Assembly: GCA_002840555.1 (NCBI GenBank)
Contig: PHBJ01000001.1
Coordinates: 124,001-188,000 of the forward strand
Direction of reading: 5' to 3'
DNA: 64,000 bases
Source: Deltaproteobacteria bacterium HGW-Deltaproteobacteria-13
GTDB taxonomy: Bacteria > Desulfobacterota > Syntrophia > Syntrophales > Smithellaceae
In this document: positions 18,857 to 27,686 of the stretch, in pieces
How the letters are laid out: every line of letters begins with the position of its first letter
Numbering within the stretch: the first letter of the stretch is position 1
The notes under the pieces: generated by a model
What the model was told of the DNA's origin: nothing
Database searches by the model: none
Seen by the model: the letters and a program-made list of their open reading frames with translations, nothing else
Position numbers and translations under genes: made by a program

Positions 18857-19963
18857 ATGAATAAACGCGTAACCTCGCTTGTCATTGCAGTTATGCTGGT
18901 CCCTTTCCTTTTCGCATGTGCTCATCTGGAAAAACCCTCGGAAACGATGGGGAAGAACAATGATTATATTGATTGGGGCAAGAACCCGCCAACTCCCCGC
19001 GACATGGCCAAGCACACGATCAAAGGAGAAAATCCTTTCGAGTGGTGGTATTTTGACGGCCATCTCGATACGGGAGAAACTTTTGTCGGAGTATTTCTTG
19101 CGCCCAGTTTTACAACAGGTAAGCCTGGAGTGACTTTTTCCCTTTATGGATCCGATTGGAAAAAAGAAAGTCATCAACTGACATTGGCAGACGATGACAT
19201 GAAAGTATCGACGGAAGATATCAACCTCATCTGCCCGGCAGGATACATCAGCCGTCTGGATAATGATAACTATCTCGTGGGATGGGATCTGGAAGGTATC
19301 AAGGCTGATTTTAAACTAACAACGCTCGCGCCCGGTTGGCTTCCTATCGGAGGTTCTGATGTTTATGACGATAAAAAGGAATTCTTCTGGGCAGTCCACC
19401 AGGGACAGAATCGCATTGAAGGGACAATTGTTCAAAACGGAATCACAAGAAAAGTAACGGGGGTAGGATATGCGGATCATAACTGGGGGAAAAAATCGCT
19501 CAATAAAATAGCCACCTCCTGGGTATGGGGCAGAATCATTACCGGCGGGTACACGATTATTTATGCGGATGTGCAATATCGTGACCCGAACATTAATTCC
19601 CGTCCGTTGTACATTGCCAGAGGGAATCAGATCATTGTCGGTTCCGGAAGTCCTGCGATCAGGCAGTTTGATTATGTTACGCACCCTGAACTAAAACGGC
19701 ATTACCCGCGGCAGATTTCTATCGATCATGCCGCGAAAGGAGTTGAAGCGCATATTCAAATTCGTTTTAGAACCCTGGTTGAGGATGTTGACATGCTGAC
19801 AGTTTCAAATTTAAATCCTTTTGCCCAGTGGGTCGCGCGTACATTCGTTACCAGACCGACTTACTTTCGAATTATTGCCGATTATGACGGCACTATAGTT
19901 GATAATGGCGTTTCCGTGCCTGTTAAAGGGGAATGTCTTTACGAGGTCATGGGTTTGGAATAG
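18857..19963 (+). CDS. CrtC/AttH-like lipocalin-fold lipoprotein
   Basis: The 368-residue product begins with a lipoprotein signal (LVIAVMLVPFLFACAHL, lipidated Cys after FLFA). The mature part has the hallmarks of the hydroxyneurosporene synthase/AttH family: NPFEWWYFDGHLDTGETFVGVFL, VTGVGYADHNWGKK and SWVWGRII, in two lipocalin-like halves. Members of the family include carotenoid hydratase CrtC and secreted AttH, but most are uncharacterised. A carotenoid role is unlikely here, because no carotenoid genes are nearby. GGAGG sits five bases before the ATG at 18857. It has its own promoter and separates lipA from lpdA. Confidence 0.8.
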   Translation: MNKRVTSLVIAVMLVPFLFACAHLEKPSETMGKNNDYIDWGKNPPTPRDMAKHTIKGENPFEWWYFDGHLDTGETFVGVFLAPSFTTGKPGVTFSLYGSDWKKESHQLTLADDDMKVSTEDINLICPAGYISRLDNDNYLVGWDLEGIKADFKLTTLAPGWLPIGGSDVYDDKKEFFWAVHQGQNRIEGTIVQNGITRKVTGVGYADHNWGKKSLNKIATSWVWGRIITGGYTIIYADVQYRDPNINSRPLYIARGNQIIVGSGSPAIRQFDYVTHPELKRHYPRQISIDHAAKGVEAHIQIRFRTLVEDVDMLTVSNLNPFAQWVARTFVTRPTYFRIIADYDGTIVDNGVSVPVKGECLYEVMGLE

Positions 19964-20075
19964 TGTGTTCTCTGGCGGAGATCATGCAGCGAGGGCAAGA
20001 TGAAACGTGAATGGTGAATAGTGAAGTTAATTTGCATTATAATTTAAATGATTCTGTAAATCGCGGGGTATGTAG

Positions 20076-21434
20076 ATGTCTGAAAAATATGATTTGATCA
20101 TTATTGGCGGCGGGCCGGGAGGAATTGCGGCGGCGGAAGTCGCCTTGGCGAAGAAGAAAAAAGTCCTCATCATTGAAAAGAACGGCTGGGGTGGAACATG
20201 CACTCATCGGGGCTGCATTCCGACCAAAGCTCTGCTTTCTTGCAGCAAGCACTACGCGGATTTGAAAAAACTTAAGAGGATGGGAATAAATATTGCGGAG
20301 GCGTCCGTTGATTTTTCCGCGATCAAGAAACATCAGCAGCAGATTGTGAAAGTGTCCTCTCTCGGCGCGCAAAAAGTTCTTACTGAAGCCGGGGGGGAAA
20401 TCAGGCAGGGCGCAGGAGAAATCATTTCACCTTCGGAAGTTCGCTTTACCGATGCGTCGGGCAAGAGCGAAACAATTTCCACTCAAAATATCATCATTGC
20501 CTGGGGTTCCGTGCCTCAGATTCTTCCGGGCATTAATCTTTCGGAAAGGATTCTAACATCGGACGGCATTTTGAATTTAAATGTGCTTCCCTCGAGCATG
20601 ATCATTGTCGGCGGCAGTGTGATTGGTGTTGAATTCGCCACCTTCTTTGCCGAACTGGGGACAAAGGTGACCATCGTGGAAATATTGGACAGGATTATTC
20701 CTCTGGAGGATCAGGAGTGTGCTGATTTGCTGCGTCAGGAATTGATCGGCAAGGGTGTGGTCATTCTCACCTCCACTAAGTTGGAAAGTCTGAAAGATAC
20801 AGGCGAATCGGTTTTCATGGCCGCTCAAAAAGACGGCAAACAACTGGAGGTCAGCGCCGATTATGCCCTTCTTTGCACGGGTAGAAAAGCTTTACTGCAT
20901 TCAGAAGAGTTGGACAAACTTGGCATTGAATATACAAAGGCCGGAATCAAGGTAGATAAAAATATGATGACGAATGTTGCCGGTATTTACGCCGTGGGTG
21001 ATGTTACGGGCGGTATGATGCTGGCGCATCGGGCATCGAAGCAGGCAAAATATGCAATTGATCTCATGTATGAAGTGGGTGATTCTATCTATAATGAAGA
21101 TTTCATTCCTTCAGTTGTCTACGGCCATCCGCAGATCGCGCGTGTGGGCTTCACCCAAAAACGCGCGGAGGAAGAAGGCCTTTCCGTGGAAGTTGTTAAA
21201 TCCCCATACAGCGCGAACATCATTGCCCGCGCCGAATTGATGGGGCAGGGTTTTGTGAAGGCGTTTTTTTATCAGGATAAAATGATCGGCGCGACGATTG
21301 TCGGCGAAGACGCCGCCGATTTGATTACGCCGCTTGCTCTGGCCGTATCCAATGGGATGACGAAAAAACAATTACGAAATTGGGTCATTCCGCATCCGGC
21401 GTTGAGTGAAATATTTACGTCTATCACCGGTTAA
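20076..21434 (+). CDS. lpdA: Dihydrolipoyl dehydrogenase (L protein)
   Basis: A flavoprotein that reoxidises dihydrolipoyl-GcvH with NAD+. The 452 residues contain the FAD motif LIIIGGGPGGIAAAEVAL and the redox-active disulphide GGTCTHRGC (C42 and C47). The NAD site is MIIVGGSVIGVEFATFFAELG, and the C-terminal catalytic pair is in HPALSE. THRG replaces the more common LNVG between the cysteines, which is a modest variation. The location just after the gcv cluster fits a role in glycine cleavage. Its ribosome-binding site is weak, and GTGAATGGTGAATAGTGAA repeats fill the upstream gap. Confidence 0.93.
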   Translation: MSEKYDLIIIGGGPGGIAAAEVALAKKKKVLIIEKNGWGGTCTHRGCIPTKALLSCSKHYADLKKLKRMGINIAEASVDFSAIKKHQQQIVKVSSLGAQKVLTEAGGEIRQGAGEIISPSEVRFTDASGKSETISTQNIIIAWGSVPQILPGINLSERILTSDGILNLNVLPSSMIIVGGSVIGVEFATFFAELGTKVTIVEILDRIIPLEDQECADLLRQELIGKGVVILTSTKLESLKDTGESVFMAAQKDGKQLEVSADYALLCTGRKALLHSEELDKLGIEYTKAGIKVDKNMMTNVAGIYAVGDVTGGMMLAHRASKQAKYAIDLMYEVGDSIYNEDFIPSVVYGHPQIARVGFTQKRAEEEGLSVEVVKSPYSANIIARAELMGQGFVKAFFYQDKMIGATIVGEDAADLITPLALAVSNGMTKKQLRNWVIPHPALSEIFTSITG

Positions 21435-21447
21435 AATAGGAGTTATT

Positions 21448-21798
21448 ATGAAATTAATAAATTACAAATCAGTGTCGCCGGCTCGTTTTGATAATGATGC
21501 GGCTAAGGGAGTTGCCGGACGGGTTGTCGCGGGCAAGGCTGACGGGGCGAACAATTTTTGTATGCGGATTTTTGAAATCGCACCGGACGGACATACGCCT
21601 AAGCACGTACATCCGTGGGAACATGAAATGTTTATTCACTCAGGTGTTGGAGAAATTTACGGCAATGGCCAGTGGAATCCCGTGCAGGCGGGCAGTGTCG
21701 TTTTTATGCCGCCGGATGAAGAACATCAGGTTAGAAATACCGGCAAGGAGCTTTTGATTCTGGCCTGCCTGGTGCCATCTGTAGCCCCAGAGCTATAA
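21448..21798 (+). CDS. Small cupin-domain protein
   Basis: A 116-residue single cupin. Metal-ligand candidates are in HTPKHVHPWEHEMFIHSG (cupin motif 1, H-x-H with Glu and His) and EEHQVRN (motif 2). Such proteins bind a metal and may act as sensors or small enzymes; the substrate is unknown. AGGAG precedes the ATG at 21448. The gene starts 13 bases after lpdA and is probably cotranscribed with it. It converges tightly with the flavoprotein on the other strand. Confidence 0.85.
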   Translation: MKLINYKSVSPARFDNDAAKGVAGRVVAGKADGANNFCMRIFEIAPDGHTPKHVHPWEHEMFIHSGVGEIYGNGQWNPVQAGSVVFMPPDEEHQVRNTGKELLILACLVPSVAPEL

Positions 21799-21813
21799 AA
21801 ATTTTATAAAATG

Positions 21814-23166
21814 TTATCTTTTGCCTGAAAATGGCTTTACATATTCAGCCGCTTTTTGTCCGGCTATGAAACCTGTCGAAAATGCAGCCTGTAAATTATA
21901 GCCTCCGGTATCGGCGTCAATATCCATAACCTCGCCGCAGAAATACAGCCCGTTAATTAATTTCGAGGCCATGGTGCGCGGATCGATCTCCGTAAGAGAA
22001 ACACCGCCTGCCGTAACGATCGCCTTCTCCAGCGCTAAAGGTGACTTGATATTAAAACGCAGCGCTTTGAGGAGCTCAACAATTTTTCCTCTTTCCGGGG
22101 CGGTGATCTGATGCGCCAGTTTTTCTTTGTCAATGCCGGTCAGTTCGATAAACGGTTTGATCATCTTGGCGGGCAGGTATTCTTTCATAATGCCGCCGAT
22201 TTTTCTTTTACTGGCATTATCCAGATCCCGTTGCAGGCGTTTGTGTAATTGTTCCCGGGTCAATGCCGGCTTTAAATCGATTAATATTGATACCGGGCCT
22301 TTCTCCAGGGCTTCAACAACGGTCAGACTGATCAACAAAATAATCGGACCGCCCAATCCGAAATGAGTGAAGAGCATTTCCCCGAAACGGCTTTCAATAA
22401 CCGGCGGCCGCGGTGATTTCTTTTCTCCTCGTCCATAGCTGCAATCGGGCGTGAGCGAGGAATCAATGGAAGCCGCTTTGTCCTGAAAAGCCGTTGCGCG
22501 GACATTACGGAGACTCACTCCCTGCATGGATTGAGCAAGTTTTTGTTCATGCACAATCAATGGCACCAACGCCGGTTTAAGTTTGACTATATTGTGTCCC
22601 AGCCCGGCGCTGATTTTGTAGCCGTCGCCGGTGGAGCCGGTAGATGGCCAGGTGGCGCCGCCTGTCGCCAGTATAACCGCTTTGCAGTGATAGTCTCCGT
22701 CTTGTGTTTTGACACCGTAAACAGCGTTGTCTTTTATCGTGATTCCGGTGACCTTGGTATTGAGCTTTATCTGAACATTATTCTCGACGAGATATTTTTT
22801 AAAAACGCGCACAACATCATGAGCATCGTCAGAAACAGGAAATATTCTGCCGCCTCGTTCAACCTTGGTAGGCAGGCCGTGGTTATTTAAAAAATCAAGC
22901 AACTCCGGACGAAAAAAATTATGAAAAGCGCTAAAAAGGAAACGGCCGTTATCCCCATACATGGCTATAAAATTCTTCAAATCCGCCGAATTGGTTAAAT
23001 TGCAGCGTGTCTTTCCGCTGACCAGAATTTTTTTCCCGCACCCATCGGTTTTTTCCAGAAGCAGAACTTTAGCGCCGCTTTCCGCCGCCGTTCCTGCAGC
23101 CATCAGTCCGGCTGCTCCGCCGCCGATAACAATAATATCGCCATCTGTTTTTTCTTCTGTATTCAT
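21814..23166 (-). CDS. BaiN/HI0933-family NAD(P)/FAD-dependent oxidoreductase
   Basis: The 450-residue flavoprotein has an N-terminal dinucleotide motif (IIVIGGGAAGLMAAGTAAESGAKVLLLEK) followed by GCGKKILVSGKTRCNLTNS, the signature of the HI0933/YhiN/BaiN family. The C-terminus GGVSLTEIDPRTMASKLINGLYFCGEVMDIDADTGGYNLQAAFSTG is also diagnostic. BaiN acts on bile-acid intermediates in gut bacteria, but the family is broad and the function here is unknown. I start at the ATG at 23166, with GGAGAT nine bases before it; a longer frame adds twelve unlikely residues. Confidence 0.88.
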   Translation of the reverse strand: MNTEEKTDGDIIVIGGGAAGLMAAGTAAESGAKVLLLEKTDGCGKKILVSGKTRCNLTNSADLKNFIAMYGDNGRFLFSAFHNFFRPELLDFLNNHGLPTKVERGGRIFPVSDDAHDVVRVFKKYLVENNVQIKLNTKVTGITIKDNAVYGVKTQDGDYHCKAVILATGGATWPSTGSTGDGYKISAGLGHNIVKLKPALVPLIVHEQKLAQSMQGVSLRNVRATAFQDKAASIDSSLTPDCSYGRGEKKSPRPPVIESRFGEMLFTHFGLGGPIILLISLTVVEALEKGPVSILIDLKPALTREQLHKRLQRDLDNASKRKIGGIMKEYLPAKMIKPFIELTGIDKEKLAHQITAPERGKIVELLKALRFNIKSPLALEKAIVTAGGVSLTEIDPRTMASKLINGLYFCGEVMDIDADTGGYNLQAAFSTGFIAGQKAAEYVKPFSGKR

Positions 23167-23463
23167 ATATTTGCATCTCCGCGTTGCCTGTGGGCGTAAC
23201 ATGAAAGGTTATTGTGGGTCAATCAGGGAATTCAAAAGCGAACGAATGCCTTCACTTTTCGCGAAGATATTCAATATATCTGATGAATTATTCCCCACTG
23301 TTGGGTAATCGCTCCCCGTTTATCGAATAAATAAAATGCAGTCTGTTCCCCTTTAAAATAATAGTTATTAATTTCAAATACATAGACATTGTTTATTAAT
23401 TTTTCTTTGTTGGCATACAATTTGCTGTAATGCACATCAGAAATAATATGGAGGTGGTTCATC
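23167..23463. other. Divergent intergenic region
   Basis: 297 bases between the flavoprotein (minus) and a small exported protein (plus). It is AT-rich from about 23320. A minus-strand frame covering 23271 to about 23440 gives protein-like text ending in YLFDKRGAITQQWGIIHQIY, but it has no believable start or ribosome-binding site and could be a gene remnant. No strong promoter match was found. GGAGGTGG at 23452-23459 is the ribosome-binding site of the next gene. Confidence 0.35.
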
Positions 23464-23844
23464 ATGAGGAAAGCTTTATGGTATATCGTTGGCGTAGTTT
23501 TTATTTTGTCAACGTTAGCTTTTGCCGCTGATAAACCCGCTTCCACGGTTAAGGCCAATCCGGTTAAGACAAATGTTATCAAGGCCGCCAGAATGCATGC
23601 TACCGGAAAAGTTGTCGAGATTTCCGGTGAGTCCATTAAGATTGAACGTACCGTAAAAGGCGACATAGAAAACATGGAGTTTGCTTTAGATAAGCCATCC
23701 GCGGGCATCAGTGTAAATGATTCTGTAAAAATAGATTACACGGAAAAAGATGGCAAATTAGTAGCATCGAGGGTGGCGAAAGTCACTTTCAAGAAAAAAG
23801 AAGTTAAACCGCCTGAAGCTAAGTCAGCTTCAGGCAAAAAATAG
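23464..23844 (+). CDS. Small exported protein of unknown function
   Basis: A 126-residue protein with a clear signal peptide (MRKALWYIVGVVFILSTLAFAAD, cleavage after AFA). The mature part has a lysine-rich linker, then about 60 residues of likely beta structure (MHATGKVVEISGESIKIERTV...ISVNDSVKIDYTEKDGKLVASRVAKVTF). This pattern resembles small OB-like domains of the DUF5666 type, and it ends in a basic tail. GGAGGTGG lies just upstream. A hairpin (CCCTTAA/TTAAGGG, 23863-23880) separates it from a second small exported gene, so the two may form one transcript. Confidence 0.7.
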   Translation: MRKALWYIVGVVFILSTLAFAADKPASTVKANPVKTNVIKAARMHATGKVVEISGESIKIERTVKGDIENMEFALDKPSAGISVNDSVKIDYTEKDGKLVASRVAKVTFKKKEVKPPEAKSASGKK

Positions 23845-23921
23845 TTGTAGGATAGTTGGAGTCCCTTAATTTTTAAGGGGTAGTATTAAAATAAAAAGTG
23901 ATTTAACAGGAGGATTTTAAG

Positions 23922-24143
23922 ATGAAGCGTTTAGGATTGTTCGTAGTAGCATTGGTTTTCGCATTTTCAACCACCGTATTTGCAGCAGAGAAAGCAGTTA
24001 CCGCAGCTCCCGCAGCACCCGCTGTTGAGAAAGCAGAACCCGCAAAGGCTGAAGTAAAGAAAGTAAAGAAAGCAAAGAAAGCAAAGAAAGCAAAGAAAGT
24101 CGAAGAGAAAAAAGCTGAAGAAGCAGCTCCGGCAGCAAAATAA
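23922..24143 (+). CDS. Alanine/lysine-rich small exported protein
   Basis: 73 residues: a signal peptide (MKRLGLFVVALVFAFSTTVFAAE), then a low-complexity mature part of about 50 residues rich in Ala, Lys, Glu and Pro. The stretch VKKVKKAKKAKKAKKVEEKK is encoded by a 9-bp tandem repeat (unit AAAGAAAGC, about 24056-24100). AGGAGG precedes the ATG, and a strong terminator follows, so it is very likely a real, well-expressed gene. The product could bind nucleic acid, phospholipid or peptidoglycan through its charge; no family was recognised. Confidence 0.75.
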   Translation: MKRLGLFVVALVFAFSTTVFAAEKAVTAAPAAPAVEKAEPAKAEVKKVKKAKKAKKAKKVEEKKAEEAAPAAK

Positions 24144-24169
24144 GCTTTTAAAAACTTTTTTAGACTCTA

Positions 24170-24206
24170 AAGAAGGGACAGGTTACGCCTGTCCCTTCTT
24201 TTTTTG
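24170..24206 (+). terminator. Intrinsic terminator
   Basis: A 13-bp perfect stem, AAGAAGGGACAGG (24170-24182) and CCTGTCCCTTCTT (24188-24200), with loop TTACG, is followed by a T run to 24205. It ends the transcript of the two small exported proteins and isolates it from the histidine kinase gene. Confidence 0.93.
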
Positions 24207-24251
24207 TTTATTTCTAGTTAATTGCCTTTATTTTTGATATATATCAAAAAT

Positions 24252-25805
24252 ATGTTTAAAAAAATCTTCATAAAGATCGTCACTTACAATGATAATCTGA
24301 CTGTGCGTGTCAGGCTGATCGCAATGTCCGTTGTTGGTCTTGCTTTAACGATGGCCATTTGGGGTTTCATTCAGCTTACCGCTCTGGATGGAATACTCGT
24401 AGAGCAACATGTAAAAAGGCTGGAAGGTGTAGCCGATACAATCAGCACTTTTTACCAGTATTTCCCGACAAAACGTGGTCTGAAAGCTCTTGATTTAGCT
24501 TTGAAAGACTTCATCCAAACCGATGTGCGTCTGGCAAGAATTGATATCTTCGATACCAGCCATAATGATGTTGACTATGTGGCTGGAGCCAGCCGGGTTC
24601 AATATGAATGGCCGGATAACATTGTTGCGTCCACCAGGGATAAAAACAAACCGCGGTATGTTAGAATAGAGACGGAAAGCGGCCCGGCTCTGGGGCTGCT
24701 TTATCCTGCTCCGGGAGAGACAAAAAATTCGCGTATCGTTGTCGGTATTATTGGTTTTTCGCGGGCGAATGCTGAAATTGTAAATAAAGCCCAGCAATTG
24801 CTGATTTTCAGCAGTATCGGATTATTAATGTTCATTCTTCTGGTATTAGGCTTAAGTTATCGCTGGATCATTGACAGACCGCTGAAGATGATCATTCAGA
24901 CAATTGATGAATTTCAAAAAGGACAATATGTAAACAGGATTCCCATTGTTCATCTGGATGAATGGGGACAGATATCTCAACACTTCAATATTATGGCTGA
25001 CGAGATTCAGGAGGTCATGAAGAGAAATCTGGATCTGAACAGACATTTGGAAGATCGTGTCCGTGAAGAAACGCTCAATGTGGTGCAGTTACAAAAACAG
25101 GTTGCTGATTTGAAACAATTAACTGCTTTAGGGCAGTTGACGGCTAATCTCGCTCATGATTTAGGCACGCCGCTTCATTCCATTGGCGGTCTGGCTAACC
25201 TTCTTTTGGAAAGAGGAGGCTGGCCGCCGGATGTGGCTCATAAACTGAATTTGATTGTCCAGCAGACTCAACGTTTGGATAACGTCATTCAAAATGTACG
25301 CAAAGCCACGCGCCTTCCGGAACCTCATTTTGAAGTATTGACTATTCAGCAGATTTTAAGCGAGACGCTCCCTCTTATCGAGCCGTTCCTGCAAAGAAAC
25401 AAAGTGGAAATGCGAGTGAATATTGATGAAGATGTCAAGCCTTTATACGCGGATCGTTATCGTATTCAAACCGCGCTGATGAATATAATTCAAAACGCTC
25501 TGGAGGCAATGCCGCAGGGAGGAGAAATAAATATATCGGCTCAGAATCTTTCCCCCAAAAATTTTCAGTCGATAACGATTAGTGATACGGGCGCGGGGAT
25601 GACATCCGACATGGTTGAAAAAGTATGCGAACCGTTTTTCAGCACAAGACGGGATGAAGGCTTGCGCGGACTGGGGCTGGCTATTGTCCGCGACATCATC
25701 AAAGTCCACGGCGGCACAATGGAAATAAAAAGCGCATCGGGACAGGGAACTTCCATTATTCTTATTCTGCCGATAGCCCTGCAGGATAACGCTTCTCACA
25801 CGTAA
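24252..25805 (+). CDS. Membrane sensor histidine kinase
   Basis: The 517-residue kinase has a first membrane helix at about 22-43, a periplasmic sensor of about 140 residues, a second helix near 181-203, and a HAMP domain. The DHp helix LTALGQLTANLAHDLGTPLHSIGG has the phospho-acceptor His near residue 302. The ATPase domain has the N-box MNIIQNALEAMP, G1 DTGAGM and G2 GLRGLGLAIV. It autophosphorylates on His and passes phosphate to a response regulator, probably the sigma-54 regulator encoded convergently next to it. The signal is unknown. I start at the ATG at 24252; the upstream TTG lacks support. Confidence 0.9.
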   Translation: MFKKIFIKIVTYNDNLTVRVRLIAMSVVGLALTMAIWGFIQLTALDGILVEQHVKRLEGVADTISTFYQYFPTKRGLKALDLALKDFIQTDVRLARIDIFDTSHNDVDYVAGASRVQYEWPDNIVASTRDKNKPRYVRIETESGPALGLLYPAPGETKNSRIVVGIIGFSRANAEIVNKAQQLLIFSSIGLLMFILLVLGLSYRWIIDRPLKMIIQTIDEFQKGQYVNRIPIVHLDEWGQISQHFNIMADEIQEVMKRNLDLNRHLEDRVREETLNVVQLQKQVADLKQLTALGQLTANLAHDLGTPLHSIGGLANLLLERGGWPPDVAHKLNLIVQQTQRLDNVIQNVRKATRLPEPHFEVLTIQQILSETLPLIEPFLQRNKVEMRVNIDEDVKPLYADRYRIQTALMNIIQNALEAMPQGGEINISAQNLSPKNFQSITISDTGAGMTSDMVEKVCEPFFSTRRDEGLRGLGLAIVRDIIKVHGGTMEIKSASGQGTSIILILPIALQDNASHT

Positions 25806-25849
25806 CTTATTTGTTTGTACCACAATGACGTCTGGCAATGATTTGCTGT

Positions 25850-27193
25850 TTATGGATTTTTTTCGTTGACCAGCCCGTAACGGCGAATTTTCAAGCGCAA
25901 TGTTTTGCGGTCGATATCCAGAATCTGGGCCGCTTTGGACTGATTCCAGAGGGTTGCCTGCAGGGTTTGCAGAATTTTCTCTCTTTCGGCAATTTCCAGC
26001 GGGGAAAGGTCCCCAGTGACATCAGTGTCGCTTTTGACTGATTCTTCCTGCTGCTGAAAACGCGTTGGCAGATTCTCCGGCAGGATAACCGCGAAAGGAG
26101 ACAACAGCAGCGTTTGCTGGAGTATGTTTTCCATTTCCCTCACGTTGCCCGGCCAGTCATAAGATATGAGTAATTCCATCGCTTCGACGGAAATCCGCAC
26201 ATTAGGATATCCGAATTTTTTCAGCAGGGATTCAATGAGCAGGGGAATATCTTCTTTGTGCTCTCTGAGAGGCGGCACGCGCAAACGCACGATAAATCTG
26301 TATAACAAATCCAGACGAAAATGGCCGTTGTTTACTTCTTCATCAATATTTTTGTTGGCTGCCGCCAGCACGCGTACAGCGACATGGTGAACCTCATGGC
26401 TGCCGATTCTTCTCACCTCGCCATTTTGCATGAACCGCAAAAATTTGCCTTGCAGAGCTGTTGACATTTCCGTTATTTCATCGAGAAAAACGGTTCCACC
26501 TTCAGCCGATTCCAGCAATCCGGTATGCTGATGCGAAGCGCCGGTAAATGATCCTTTTTCGTATCCGAACAATTCCGATTCCAATAAATTATCGGGAATC
26601 GCTCCGCAGTGGACGACGACAAAAGGTTTATCACGTCGTGAAGACATGCTGTGTAAAGATCTGGCGGTCAATTCTTTCCCTGTCCCGCTTTCGCCTTCTA
26701 TTAAAACACTGGCGGAAGCATCGGCAATACGCGCGATCTGCTTGTAGAAGTCGACCATCAGTGCCGATGAACCGATTAATTTCGGTTCTTCGGTTATTTC
26801 CGGCTGCAGTTTCATGCGCTTTTCCCGAAGTTCCCGTACATCAAGCACTTTCTTTACAATCGTGCGGCAGTCTTCAGGAGAAAATGGTTTGCTGATATAA
26901 TCCCAGGCGCCCAGACTGATGGCCTCCATGGTCGTTTCCAGAGAACCGTAAGCGGTCATGAGAATAACCGGCAAGTCCGGCCATTGCTTTTGCACCTCGC
27001 CTAAGAACTGCAGACCATCCATCTTCGGCATGCGAATATCAGACATGAGCAAATCATAGGAAGAAAGATCCTGTTCCAGAGCTTCCTGAGCGGAGGTGTA
27101 AGTTGTTACATCATAACCGTCAAGCCGCAGAGCCTCCTGCAGAAATTCACAGGCCACCGCGTCATCATCAATAACTAAAATACGTTTTTTCAT
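25850..27193 (-). CDS. Sigma-54-dependent response regulator (NtrC family)
   Basis: 447 residues in three domains. The receiver (1-120) has phosphorylation site D52 in LLMSDIRMPKMDG and the conserved K102. The AAA+ domain has Walker A GESGTGKE (167-174), the sigma-54 contact loop GSFTGA (214-219; the usual motif is GAFTGA) and Walker B GGTVFLDEI. The C-terminal Fis-type helix-turn-helix is AAQILDIDRKTLRLKIRRYG. It activates sigma-54 promoters when phosphorylated. The convergent kinase ends 44 bases away and is the natural partner. Targets are not known; the one good sigma-54 site seen in the window is upstream of acs. Confidence 0.93.
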   Translation of the reverse strand: MKKRILVIDDDAVACEFLQEALRLDGYDVTTYTSAQEALEQDLSSYDLLMSDIRMPKMDGLQFLGEVQKQWPDLPVILMTAYGSLETTMEAISLGAWDYISKPFSPEDCRTIVKKVLDVRELREKRMKLQPEITEEPKLIGSSALMVDFYKQIARIADASASVLIEGESGTGKELTARSLHSMSSRRDKPFVVVHCGAIPDNLLESELFGYEKGSFTGASHQHTGLLESAEGGTVFLDEITEMSTALQGKFLRFMQNGEVRRIGSHEVHHVAVRVLAAANKNIDEEVNNGHFRLDLLYRFIVRLRVPPLREHKEDIPLLIESLLKKFGYPNVRISVEAMELLISYDWPGNVREMENILQQTLLLSPFAVILPENLPTRFQQQEESVKSDTDVTGDLSPLEIAEREKILQTLQATLWNQSKAAQILDIDRKTLRLKIRRYGLVNEKNP

Positions 27194-27230
27194 AATTTAT
27201 TCATTCTTTTACATGTATGAAAGAATATGA

Positions 27231-27680
27231 TCAGGGAAGGGTCGCAGTAAAAAATCCCGAGAGCTTTTTGCTGCCTAAAGCATCTTGAGCCGTTATGTCG
27301 CACTGAAATCTTTTTTCACCGTTTTCTTCAAACTTTTTTACTACCTTGGCGCTGACAATTATAGTAGCCCTGTCTTTTGTGTTTTCTATATCATCCCAGT
27401 CAACCGGTTCCGTCATACTCAAAAACCGGGCACTGAATTTTCTTAAATATTTATTTCCAACCCATGAATTTATGGCTTCGCCGACAATAGCCATAATTAA
27501 CATGCCGTGGGCAATAACATTTTTCATGCCGATCGCTTTAATGAAGGTTTGATCGTAATGAAGCGGGTTAAAATCACCGGAGGCTCCGGCATAGCGGACC
27601 AAATGTGTTCTGGTAATGGTAGCCGATGTAAAGACCGGCATTTCGTTTCCAATTTCAATATCATTATAATTCAGGGCCAT
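27231..27680 (-). CDS. MaoC-like (R)-hydratase subunit
   Basis: A 149-residue hot-dog-fold protein with the hydratase-2 motif YAGASGDFNPLHYD (catalytic D36 and H41), followed by NVIAHGMLIMAIVGE. It would hydrate a trans-2-enoyl-CoA to an (R)-3-hydroxyacyl-CoA, or catalyse the reverse. The partner gene, six bases upstream, encodes the matching non-catalytic hot-dog subunit, as in mycobacterial HadA/HadB-type heterodimers. Context with acyl-CoA dehydrogenases and a CoA ligase supports a role in acyl-CoA breakdown rather than fatty-acid synthesis, but this is inference. Confidence 0.85.
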   Translation of the reverse strand: MALNYNDIEIGNEMPVFTSATITRTHLVRYAGASGDFNPLHYDQTFIKAIGMKNVIAHGMLIMAIVGEAINSWVGNKYLRKFSARFLSMTEPVDWDDIENTKDRATIIVSAKVVKKFEENGEKRFQCDITAQDALGSKKLSGFFTATLP

Positions 27681-27686
27681 ATCTTC

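Noticed and set aside
18857-19963. Carotenoid biosynthesis gene
   Set aside because: The CrtC-like fold alone does not support it; no phytoene or other carotenoid genes are present and the protein is a lipoprotein.
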